64,000 nucleotides of DNA from Bacillus sp. FJAT-27916. GTDB taxonomy: Bacteria > Bacillota > Bacilli > Bacillales > Pradoshiaceae. The stretch lies in the NCBI RefSeq assembly GCF_001183965.1, contig NZ_LFZV01000001.1, positions 1,746,321 to 1,810,320 on the forward strand, in the 5' to 3' direction. The first letter of the stretch is position 1, and each line of letters starts with the position of its first letter. The notes below the pieces were generated by a model. The model did no database searches, had not been told where the DNA came from, and saw only the letters and a program-made list of their open reading frames with translations. Below are positions 45,743 to 52,046 of the stretch, piece after piece. The position numbers were made by a program, and so were the translations under genes.

Positions 45743-46828
45743 ATGACAACAGCTACACATGTTGATGAGTACCAATTAGAGACATTGCTAGATGCCTTGA
45801 AGATGGATGCTCTTAAAAATATTCGACGTAACCTAAACTTGAAAAATATGAGTTCATTAAGGAAGAAGGAGCTCGTTCAGGCATTGGTGGAGCATATTCC
45901 TGCATCCGTGCCTGAAAGAACAAAGATGATGGACTTGCAGCAATATACATCTATTGTTGCCCTTATGACTAAGAGCGGAGTGATGCCGCTTGACCAAATC
46001 GCCCTTGAGGATGTGTTCTACTTATCCAGCATCGGCTATATCCATCCGGCAGAGCAGGATGACCAGCCGATTGTCGTAATGCCTTCACAAGTGATGAAGC
46101 AGTTCTTCAGTCTTGATCCAAAAGAAATCATGGCTGATGTGAACCGTAACCAAAAGGTTTCTAATATTCTCTTTGGGATCGTGCGTTATTACGGTTTTGC
46201 AGACTTAGAAACGGTCAAAAAAATGGTGGAGGCTTACCTCGAAGAAGAGGTTGAAGAAGCATGGCTTACAAACTATATCAGCTACTTAGCTGATTATTAC
46301 GGCATTTTCTATGCGAAGGACGGCTACTTGATTCACCAAACAATTCGCGAGCTTGATAGCTTCAAGCAAGTCCTTAAGACGAGAGAGGAATTGAACTATT
46401 ATCCAATCCCAGCGGAAAGCATGATGAATCTTAATCGCTATGAAAGCTTTGAGAAAACAGCTGAAATGGCTGCATTCAGTCAGTTCCTGCAAGATACGTA
46501 TTCTTTAGAGGCAGCTCAAGCGAATGAATTAATCGAGCAATTCCTCTATAAAGTCCAATTTGGCCATGGCTTACAAGAAGTAGTTAAATGGTTTGGCGAG
46601 AATATTGAGCTTCAGAACGAGAAAGATGTCAACGCGATTGTTGAGCATATTGCCAAGGTCGTAAACAATACACGTCTCTGGATCTTGAAAGGGTTCACGC
46701 CATTAGAATTGGCGCCTGCTCAAGAAGTGAGTGAAAAGAAAGAGCCTGTAACGAACAATAAAATTCCTCGTAATGCGCCATGTCCATGCGGATCCGGCAA
46801 AAAGTACAAGCGTTGCTGCATGAAATAA
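45743..46828 (+). CDS. SEC-C motif protein with Rho-N-like N-terminus
   Basis: A 361-residue soluble protein. The C-terminus is a SEC-C zinc-binding tail: IPRNAPCPCGSGKKYKRCCM, with Cys-x-Cys and Cys-Cys ligands. The N-terminus (LLDALKMDALKNIRRNLNLK plus SLRKKELVQALVEHI) looks like a Rho-N/SAP helix-turn nucleic-acid module. The middle, about 60-320, is all-helical and unrecognised. SEC-C tails mediate contacts with ribosomes, SecB or other proteins. GGAGG precedes the ATG. Single-gene unit. Confidence 0.83.
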   Translation: MTTATHVDEYQLETLLDALKMDALKNIRRNLNLKNMSSLRKKELVQALVEHIPASVPERTKMMDLQQYTSIVALMTKSGVMPLDQIALEDVFYLSSIGYIHPAEQDDQPIVVMPSQVMKQFFSLDPKEIMADVNRNQKVSNILFGIVRYYGFADLETVKKMVEAYLEEEVEEAWLTNYISYLADYYGIFYAKDGYLIHQTIRELDSFKQVLKTREELNYYPIPAESMMNLNRYESFEKTAEMAAFSQFLQDTYSLEAAQANELIEQFLYKVQFGHGLQEVVKWFGENIELQNEKDVNAIVEHIAKVVNNTRLWILKGFTPLELAPAQEVSEKKEPVTNNKIPRNAPCPCGSGKKYKRCCMK

Positions 46829-46837
46829 TGATGATGG

Positions 46838-46873
46838 AAGATGCCCTATCCATGTTGATAGGGCATCTTTTTA
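46838..46873 (+). terminator. Terminator of the SEC-C gene
   Basis: AAGATGCCCTATC and GATAGGGCATCTT form a 13-bp stem with a 6-base loop, then Ts. Confidence 0.92.
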
Positions 46874-46914
46874 TGTAAAATAATGAGTTATATAGACTGA
46901 GCATTCATGATTCA

Positions 46915-47096
46915 AATTCCGTCTTGCCATTGTATCTGTTACCCTTGGCTTCGACTGGTGGGACTATCTGGGAAGGTAAGAATACGAAAGTACCGAGGTA
47001 AGACGATGCTTAAGGCTGATGTTTACCAAGGTAACAGCTGATATTTGTCATTTGAACCGAAAAGAGGGCAATCTGTGAAAGCAGGCTGCCCTTTTG
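46915..47096 (+). ncRNA. Candidate structured RNA with pseudoknot potential and own terminator
   Basis: No sustained open frame is found between the terminator at 46838-46873 and mug. The stretch has unusual pairing. CTGTTACCCTTGG (46936-46948) can pair with CCAAGGTAACAG (47026-47037), 12 pairs with one bulge. CGTCTTGCC (46920-46928) can pair with GGTAAGACG (46997-47005), 9 pairs. These two helices interlock as a pseudoknot or exclude each other. TACGAAAGTA (46983-46992) gives a GNRA-capped hairpin. A terminator-like hairpin closes the region (AAAAGAGGGCA with TGCCCTTTT, 47060-47095). It may be an sRNA or a riboswitch. I do not recognise it as a known class. Confidence 0.4.
47060..47096 (+). 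terminator. Terminator of the candidate RNA
   Basis: AAAAGAGGGCA (47060-47070) and TGCCCTTTT (47087-47095) pair with a 2-base bulge, followed by a short T-rich tail. It lies about 85 bases before mug. Confidence 0.65.
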
Positions 47097-47178
47097 TGTG
47101 TTTAAAAGTGTGAAGGGCAGGATATGGATTTGTAAATATGGTAAAGTAGCTTCAACGATAGAAGGAAGGGATCAATGA

Positions 47179-47742
47179 ATGGAAGACTTTGAACACTTAA
47201 GACTGCCGGTCTATATTAGGCATGATTTAGATATTTTGTTTTGCGGTATTAATCCAGGGCGAGTTTCCGCACTAGCCGGTCATTACTTCGCTAATCCAGG
47301 CAATTTGTTCTGGAAGGCGCTCCATTTAGGCGGTTTGACCCCCTATCAGTTTCGGCCGGAGGAAACACCAAAGTTATTGGATTATGGATATGGGATAACG
47401 GATATCGTGGCAAGACCGACGAGAACGGCCTCAAAGCTTACGAAGAAGGATATGGAGGAAGGGGCTGGGAGGCTGCAGGACACTATCATTGAGTACCGGC
47501 CAAAGATACTTTGCTTTGTCGGAATCACAGCCTTCAGGCATGCATTTCAAATCCATAAGGAGAAGGTCGTTCCAGGATTGCAGGAGGGCTTCTTCTATAC
47601 AACGGAAAAATGGGAAGGGTGCCGGGTTTTTGTTGCTCCCTCTACAAGCGGTCTTAATGCAGGCTTTAGTCGTGAAGAAAGAATTGAGTATTTCAGACAG
47701 CTGAATGAGTGCAAGAATGAAATCTTAAATAACCATGAATAA
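47179..47742 (+). CDS. mug: G/U mismatch-specific uracil-DNA glycosylase Mug
   Basis: A 187-residue enzyme of uracil-DNA glycosylase family 2. The active-site strand is ILFCGINPGRVSALAGHYFA near residue 18, with Asn as catalytic residue (GINPG). FANPGNLFWKALHLGGLTP follows, and the minor-groove loop is VAPSTSGLNAGFS near 155. It removes uracil or thymine opposite guanine, or ethenocytosine. GAAGGAAGGG lies upstream of the ATG. It appears to be transcribed alone from a weak promoter after the terminator at 47060-47096. Confidence 0.9.
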   Translation: MEDFEHLRLPVYIRHDLDILFCGINPGRVSALAGHYFANPGNLFWKALHLGGLTPYQFRPEETPKLLDYGYGITDIVARPTRTASKLTKKDMEEGAGRLQDTIIEYRPKILCFVGITAFRHAFQIHKEKVVPGLQEGFFYTTEKWEGCRVFVAPSTSGLNAGFSREERIEYFRQLNECKNEILNNHE

Positions 47743-47952
47743 GATGGATGATATTGGCGTATTAATAATAGTGGATACCGAAGATATTGACATTTCGCTG
47801 GATGATTGTTAAAATAGTCTATATTATTTATCTATATAAAATTACCCGTAAATTGAATGTTTCACTTATTATAAAGTGTTATCCTTTTTACAGAGCGGTA
47901 CATTTTATGATAGGTGAATTTTGTTTATTAACACATTTTTGGAGGTAACAAA

Positions 47953-48153
47953 ATGAAAAACGGTAAAGTAAAATGGTTTAATGCAGAAAAAGGTTTCGGA
48001 TTCATCGAAGTTGAAGGCGAAAACGATGTATTCGTACACTTCTCCGCTATCCAAGGCGAAGGCTTCAAAACTTTAGAAGAAGGACAAAGCGTACAATTCG
48101 ACGTAACTGAAGGCGCACGCGGTCCTCAAGCTGAAAACGTAATTAAACTTTAA
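47953..48153 (+). CDS. cspD: Cold-shock protein (CspD-like)
   Basis: A 66-residue cold-shock domain. RNP1 is KGFGFIEV and RNP2 is VFVHFSAI, in the order [19 protein letters not shown]. The end, [14 protein letters not shown], is typical of Bacillus CspB/CspD. It binds single-stranded nucleic acid and acts as an RNA chaperone. The leader upstream is long and A/T rich (about 47760-47940), as common for csp mRNAs. GGAGG is 8 bases before the ATG. Codon use is strongly biased, as in highly expressed genes. Confidence 0.93.
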   Translation: MKNGKVKWFNAEKGFGFIEVEGENDVFVHFSAIQGEGFKTLEEGQSVQFDVTEGARGPQAENVIKL

Positions 48154-48165
48154 GAATTGTTTATA

Positions 48166-48197
48166 AAGGCTATCCACTGAAAGCGGATAGCCTTTTG
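48166..48197 (+). terminator. Terminator of cspD
   Basis: AAGGCTATCC and GGATAGCCTT form a 10-bp stem with a 8-base loop, then Ts. Confidence 0.9.
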
Positions 48198-48234
48198 TTA
48201 CATATAATGACTTAATACGAAAGGTGTGCCGGTA

Positions 48235-48432
48235 ATGTACAATCGAAAAAATGTTGAGGAAGTAATCCCTGAGGAAACAAAAGTGTGGGAGTGTACATCT
48301 GATGATTGCAATGCCTGGGTTCGAGACAATTTCAAAAGTACAGAAACCCCTTCCTGTCCTTTATGCAGCAGTGATATGACGGAAGGAACTAAAATGCTTC
48401 AAGCGATTAATAATCCGAGACGGATCGATTAA
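48235..48432 (+). CDS. ydjO: Cold-inducible YdjO-family zinc-ribbon protein
   Basis: A 65-residue protein. A CxxxxC...CxxC ribbon is formed by WECTSDDCNAWVRDNF and PSCPLCSSDM, with the phrase ETKVWECTSDDCNAW being the family mark. The start is ATG 48235, with AAGGTG 8 bases upstream; the GTG at 48226 touches that site. B. subtilis YdjO is cold-induced. Here it lies directly behind cspD, separated by a terminator, which supports a shared cold-stress theme. Confidence 0.85.
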   Translation: MYNRKNVEEVIPEETKVWECTSDDCNAWVRDNFKSTETPSCPLCSSDMTEGTKMLQAINNPRRID

Positions 48433-48460
48433 GCCGGAATAGCTTTCATATTGGACAACA

Positions 48461-48493
48461 AGAGACCTGACTTGATTCGGGTCTCTTTTTTTG
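48461..48493 (+). terminator. Terminator of ydjO
   Basis: AGAGACC and GGGTCTCT pair around an 11-base loop, followed by seven Ts. Confidence 0.85.
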
Positions 48494-48520
48494 GATACTA
48501 AGCAAAAAAGGGGGGAGAGG

Positions 48521-48973
48521 ATGAAGGGATACATCATAACATTTGCGTTGGTTATCCTGATGATCATGGGCGGCTATTGGGTTTGGAAGGAATACACGTC
48601 CATGCCGCCTGAGCCAATCATTATGATTAGTGAGGAGAGGGTAGAGGTTGTACGGGGAACCTATTGCTGGAGTTCAGAGCTGAAAGGAGTTTGTGAGGAC
48701 ACCTTCGCCACCCCGCCTGAATTGATTGCCTATTATGGCACAGAACCAGCAGATGCCTCACCTGAATCTATCTTGACAATTGAATTCGACCGGGAGCCAA
48801 TAGAAGATTCCTTCAGTCTCACCAGATGGATTGATGATGAGAAAGAGGTAGATGTGATGGTAAAAGGAAATGAGTTCGTTCTGCCAAAGGAAAAAGGGAC
48901 CTACATATATGGTGTATCTGCTAACTGGGATGAAGGGGATGCGGTGTATGCGTTTGTGATTGACGTAAAATAG
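48521..48973 (+). CDS. Membrane-anchored or secreted protein of unknown function
   Basis: The protein has 150 residues from the ATG at 48521, preceded by AGGGGGGAGAGG; an in-frame TTG at 48491 sits inside the previous terminator. An N-terminal hydrophobic helix (YIITFALVILMIMGGYWVW) would anchor or export it. The outer part has VVRGTYCWSSELKGVCEDTF with two cysteines, likely a disulfide, and a beta-sandwich-like rest ending YAFVIDVK. No catalytic motif recognised. It is followed within 20 bases by a broken small membrane gene, perhaps once in the same operon. Confidence 0.65.
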   Translation: MKGYIITFALVILMIMGGYWVWKEYTSMPPEPIIMISEERVEVVRGTYCWSSELKGVCEDTFATPPELIAYYGTEPADASPESILTIEFDREPIEDSFSLTRWIDDEKEVDVMVKGNEFVLPKEKGTYIYGVSANWDEGDAVYAFVIDVK

Positions 48974-48993
48974 TCTGCTAGGGAGGAAGATGG

Positions 48994-49208
48994 ATGAAAG
49001 AAAACTTGAAATTTGCCTGGGCAGCTGTCTGATTCGCTTTTATCGGTCAGCTGTTGATTTTTATGGGGATATTATTGTATACAGGTGATTGGCGTTACGT
49101 AATGTGGAGTTTCATAGCAGGCATGATAGGGCTGGGGTTCCGGGATTGATAAACACCTGGCAAGCGCAGAAGAAGGCGGATGAGGAATCTGTAAAGAAAG
49201 ATCAATAG
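48994..49208 (+). pseudogene. Broken small membrane-protein gene
   Basis: GGGAGG (48981-48986) precedes an ATG at 48994 that reads MKENLKFAWAAV and then an in-frame TGA, in a position where TGG would give WFAFIGQLLIFMGILLYTG. The frame continues to GMIGLGFRD. With one frameshift near 49133 it runs on as GVPGLINTWQAQKKADEE to a TAG at 49206-49208. So one nonsense codon and one frameshift inactivate a protein of about 70 residues with two membrane helices. Family not recognised. Confidence 0.65.
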
Positions 49209-49242
49209 ATAGAATCTTAAGGGCAAGTTTATCATTACATAA

Positions 49243-49270
49243 AAATAACCGGGTTTGCTCCCCGGTTATC
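49243..49270 (-). terminator. Terminator of the lipoprotein gene
   Basis: On the minus strand ATAACCGGG and CCCGGTTAT form a 9-bp stem with a 7-base loop, followed by TTTTTATG. Confidence 0.88.
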
Positions 49271-49714
49271 TTATTCTGATTTCTTCTCAAGTTTAATGAC
49301 CGTTGTCGTCCCTAATGCAGCGGCTTCATAGCTTAAGATTCCATCTTCATAGGTGAATTCTTTCGTTTCTGCAGATGATGCTAAGAGCGCACTGTCAGTT
49401 TTTGAGGTATCATTATCTGAAATCCATGAATAGCTTTTTGTTCCTTCAGTTGGCTTGATGAAGGTACCTGCCCAGTAGAGTGATTTTGTATCACCATCAT
49501 TATTGATCCAATTGATTTCTATTGTATCACCCTTTATCACAGCTTCCTGCCAGGAGTCTTCGGAATTTGAATTAATCTGTACCCAATCTCCTTCAAGGTC
49601 TATCTGCTTTGGTGGTTCATTTTTGTCTTTTTCACTGCTTTCACTAGTACTATTGCATGCAGCTAATACAAGGATGATGGCAAGTGATGAAATGAATAAT
49701 AATAATTTTCTCAT
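49271..49714 (-). CDS. Lipoprotein of unknown function
   Basis: The protein has 147 residues from the ATG for MRKLLLFISSLAIILVLAAC. AAGGAGA lies 7 bases upstream on the minus strand; a more distant in-frame ATG overlaps that site. The lipobox LAAC places the lipidated cysteine at residue 20. A short charged linker is followed by a beta-rich domain (LEGDWVQINSNSEDSWQEA, IEINWINNDGDTKSLYW) that resembles small lipocalin-like stress lipoproteins. Attached to the outer face of the membrane. It is divergent from relP. Confidence 0.78.
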   Translation of the reverse strand: MRKLLLFISSLAIILVLAACNSTSESSEKDKNEPPKQIDLEGDWVQINSNSEDSWQEAVIKGDTIEINWINNDGDTKSLYWAGTFIKPTEGTKSYSWISDNDTSKTDSALLASSAETKEFTYEDGILSYEAAALGTTTVIKLEKKSE

Positions 49715-49816
49715 GATGTTCTCCTTATCCATTTAAATGAGTTACAATACATTATCATAATTGAAAAAAGTTACATAGGATAACTTTTTGCTCATATATA
49801 TTATTTTGAAAAAATG

Positions 49817-49849
49817 TGAAACGATTTTATCCTCATTTTCGTATATAAT
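49817..49849 (+). promoter_or_regulatory. ECF-sigma promoter of relP with overlapping sigma-A -10
   Basis: TGAAAC (49817-49822), 17 bases, CGTA (49840-49843) matches sigma-M/sigma-W type promoters. TATAAT (49844-49849) follows directly, so a vegetative -10 may overlap. B. subtilis ywaC is controlled by envelope-stress ECF sigma factors. Confidence 0.8.
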
Positions 49850-49883
49850 AGCGTAACTATTTCGAAATGAGGGTTCACCTGAC

Positions 49884-50531
49884 ATGAACAGATTTAGCAA
49901 GGAAGAAATGAAAGAGTGGAAGAATTTTCTCATCGGCTATCGATTTGCCTTAAATGAGATGAACACAAAGCTGACAATCTTAAATGAAGAATTTGAAATG
50001 ATTCACCACTACAATCCGATTGAGCATATCAAATCTCGCATGAAAAGTCCTGATAGCATCATCAGGAAGATGAATCATAAAGGACTAGTAATCACTCAGG
50101 AGAATGTGGAAGCAAATATTCGAGATATAGCAGGAATTAGAATTACCTGCTCCTTTACCAAGGATATCTATGCAATCGTGGACGCTCTGAAGCAGCAGGA
50201 TGATATACGAATTCTTGAGGTAAAGGACTATATCCAAAATCCAAAGCCTAATGGGTATCGAAGCCTGCATATCATCACGGAAATCCCAGTCTTCTTTTCT
50301 AACCATAAGAGATGGATGAAGGTTGAGATCCAGATTCGAACTGTCGCAATGGATTTCTGGGCAAGCTTAGAGCATAAAATATACTATAAGTTTGATGGAG
50401 AGGTACCAGGACATATTCTGCATGACATCAAGCAATCAGCTGATATGATTGCTGAGCTTGATAAGAAGATGGAAAGCATCAATGAAGAAGTGAACATCTT
50501 GAAAAGTCAGGCAGAAAGCATCAATCAATAA
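49884..50531 (+). CDS. relP: Small alarmone synthetase RelP (YwaC, SAS2)
   Basis: A 215-residue synthetase-only RelA/SpoT protein. Landmarks are HYNPIEHIKSRMKSPDSIIR near residue 42, DIAGIRITCSF near 83, KPNGYRSLHIITEIPV near 117, EIQIRTVAMDFWASLEHKIY near 146 and a helical tail. The wording, especially NPIEHIKSR, PKPNGYRSLH and AMDFWASLEHKIYYK, fits YwaC (RelP) better than YjbM (RelQ). It makes (p)ppGpp from GTP/GDP and ATP and has no hydrolase domain. The ECF-type promoter upstream suggests induction by cell-envelope stress. Confidence 0.92.
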   Translation: MNRFSKEEMKEWKNFLIGYRFALNEMNTKLTILNEEFEMIHHYNPIEHIKSRMKSPDSIIRKMNHKGLVITQENVEANIRDIAGIRITCSFTKDIYAIVDALKQQDDIRILEVKDYIQNPKPNGYRSLHIITEIPVFFSNHKRWMKVEIQIRTVAMDFWASLEHKIYYKFDGEVPGHILHDIKQSADMIAELDKKMESINEEVNILKSQAESINQ

Positions 50532-50616
50532 TAAGGTTTCCATTCTTGATGTGTCATTTGAACCTAATAGGGGAATAATAGAGACACATTACAATAAAAG
50601 GATGGGATGATAGTAA

Positions 50617-51033
50617 ATGCCTTATTTACGCGATATTATGACCACAAATGTAGACTATGTTACACCGCTTGATAATGTATATGAAGTCGCCGTGAAAATG
50701 AAAGAGGATAATGTCGGCATTATCCCTGTATGTGACAATGGGACCTTGCTTGGTGTAATTACAGACCGCGACCTTGTGGTGGATGGGATAGCCGAGAAAC
50801 ATCCTGGATCAACGAAGGTAACCGATGTCATGCATGCTGATGTTGTCACAGCCAATCCGGATACAACAGATGAGGAGGCCGCTTCCTTGATGGCACAGCA
50901 TCAGATTAGGAGACTGCCTGTGCTTGAGAACGGCAAACTTGTCGGGATTGTCTCACTTGGCGACCTGGCCGTTACATATGGGTCCAGCGATGATGCTGGT
51001 GAGGCCCTCGAGGATATCTCGAAAGATCACTAA
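50617..51033 (+). CDS. CBS-domain pair protein (YhcV-like)
   Basis: A 138-residue protein made of two CBS motifs: residues 1-60 (LRDIMTTNVDYVTPLDNVYE, GVITDRDLVVDGI) and 68-128 (VTDVMHADVVTANPDTTDEE, LVGIVSLGDLAV). CBS pairs bind adenosine nucleotides and usually report energy state. Resembles B. subtilis YhcV. A GTGTCA-N14-GGGAAT sequence at about 50552-50577 is a weak resemblance to a sigma-B promoter. GGGATG-type ribosome binding site. Terminator follows. Confidence 0.87.
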   Translation: MPYLRDIMTTNVDYVTPLDNVYEVAVKMKEDNVGIIPVCDNGTLLGVITDRDLVVDGIAEKHPGSTKVTDVMHADVVTANPDTTDEEAASLMAQHQIRRLPVLENGKLVGIVSLGDLAVTYGSSDDAGEALEDISKDH

Positions 51034-51042
51034 TAGATGATG

Positions 51043-51076
51043 AAAAGGGGGAGCAGAATCATGCTCTCTTTTTTTG
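51043..51076 (+). terminator. Terminator of the CBS gene
   Basis: GGAGCA and TGCTCT pair across a short loop, extended by G-T pairs, then seven Ts. Confidence 0.82.
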
Positions 51077-51243
51077 GGCTGCTTCATCCTTTCCAACCAG
51101 CTTAGTAGTCAACTACGTATCCTAAATGGCCTATGCAATCTTTTTGTCGCACAAAAAGCAGTACCTTTTCTGTGGCTGAACATAAGAAGACATCCATATG
51201 GAATGGATGCCTTTAGTTCCATTAGGGCGGGCAGTACACATGC

Positions 51244-51786
51244 TTACCTTTTGATTAGCGAATTGATAAAGGATTTGATATCAAAGTCTTCTCTTTGCTT
51301 TTTGTTTACCTCATATATACGAATACGGGAGGCTAGCTTAGTCAAATAGGAAGTAGAATATTGAATGCATTGATGATATTGGCCAAATTCTCTGATAAAA
51401 CGTTTAATTTCCTTGAAATCAGGAGTGACCGTTACTCCGGTTTCCTTCTCTAATTGGGTACAGATTATATACAATAGTTTATCAGCTACTCGTGTTGTGT
51501 TTTGTGTATGAGAGACTTGTTTACCGCTCTTTGTGTTCGTTATTTGGCTATAGGCGAAGTAATCAGGGTATTCTCTTCCATCATTCTTAACTACTTGAAT
51601 ATCGTATGTTTTAACGGTTCTCGGGTTTTCGTATAGAAAGGTTGCTGTCAAATAAGAGGAACCCACACTGGAACGAAGATTGTGAAAAATGATTTGCTTT
51701 AACTCCACTTTTTCTTTTTCTTCCCAATCAATTTTTTCTAACGCTTTTTGGATGGTTTCTTTTAGATGTTCTTCAGAGGTGTTCAT
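51244..51786 (-). CDS. Uncharacterised protein
   Basis: The protein has 180 residues from the ATG reading MNTSEEHLKETIQKALEKID, with AGAAGG 8 bases upstream. The frame stays open for 39 more codons to an ATG at 51903 (MEPKHYLEIVFLRHIGKTII), but no ribosome binding site is there. The protein is soluble, with a DYFAYSQITNTKSGKQVSHT segment. A helical, basic C-terminus follows (KLASRIRIYEVNKKQREDF). No family recognised. G+C is low. It stands alone on the minus strand between the CBS gene and a helicase gene. Confidence 0.6.
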   Translation of the reverse strand: MNTSEEHLKETIQKALEKIDWEEKEKVELKQIIFHNLRSSVGSSYLTATFLYENPRTVKTYDIQVVKNDGREYPDYFAYSQITNTKSGKQVSHTQNTTRVADKLLYIICTQLEKETGVTVTPDFKEIKRFIREFGQYHQCIQYSTSYLTKLASRIRIYEVNKKQREDFDIKSFINSLIKR

Positions 51787-51983
51787 TAAAATGACCTTCT
51801 TTTCATCAATAAATGGTTTGCCTACAATTGCTTTAACGCATTTGATAATAGTCTTACCGATATGTCTTAAAAAAACGATTTCCAAATAATGTTTCGGCTC
51901 CATATGCTCATATACATCAAAATGACATTTAAGGTCTTAAACGTACCATTTAAATCTAAGCAAGAATGATGTTGTCTATATCA

Positions 51984-51995
51984 GAACGTCTGTAC
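51984..51995 (+). promoter_or_regulatory. Imperfect LexA-like box before the helicase gene
   Basis: GAAC-GTCT-GTAC differs by one base from the Gram-positive LexA/DinR core GAAC-N4-GTTC. It lies about 60 bases before the helicase start. Weak evidence for SOS control. Confidence 0.25.
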
Positions 51996-52046
51996 GATAT
52001 ATGGTAAGATAGAAGGGATATGAACGGACAAGGGTGGTTAAAGGGT

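Noticed and set aside
46900..47050. tmRNA because of a GGCTTCGAC-like string
   Set aside because: The tRNA-like 3' end, CCA and peptide-tag frame are missing and the 5' sequence does not match otherwise.
50552..50577. Sigma-B promoter before the CBS gene
   Set aside because: Only a loose match (GTGTCA-N14-GGGAAT); noted in the gene entry but not strong enough as a feature.
51074..51349. Plus-strand open frame after the CBS gene
   Set aside because: It begins inside the terminator of the CBS gene, has no ribosome binding site and overlaps the minus-strand gene.
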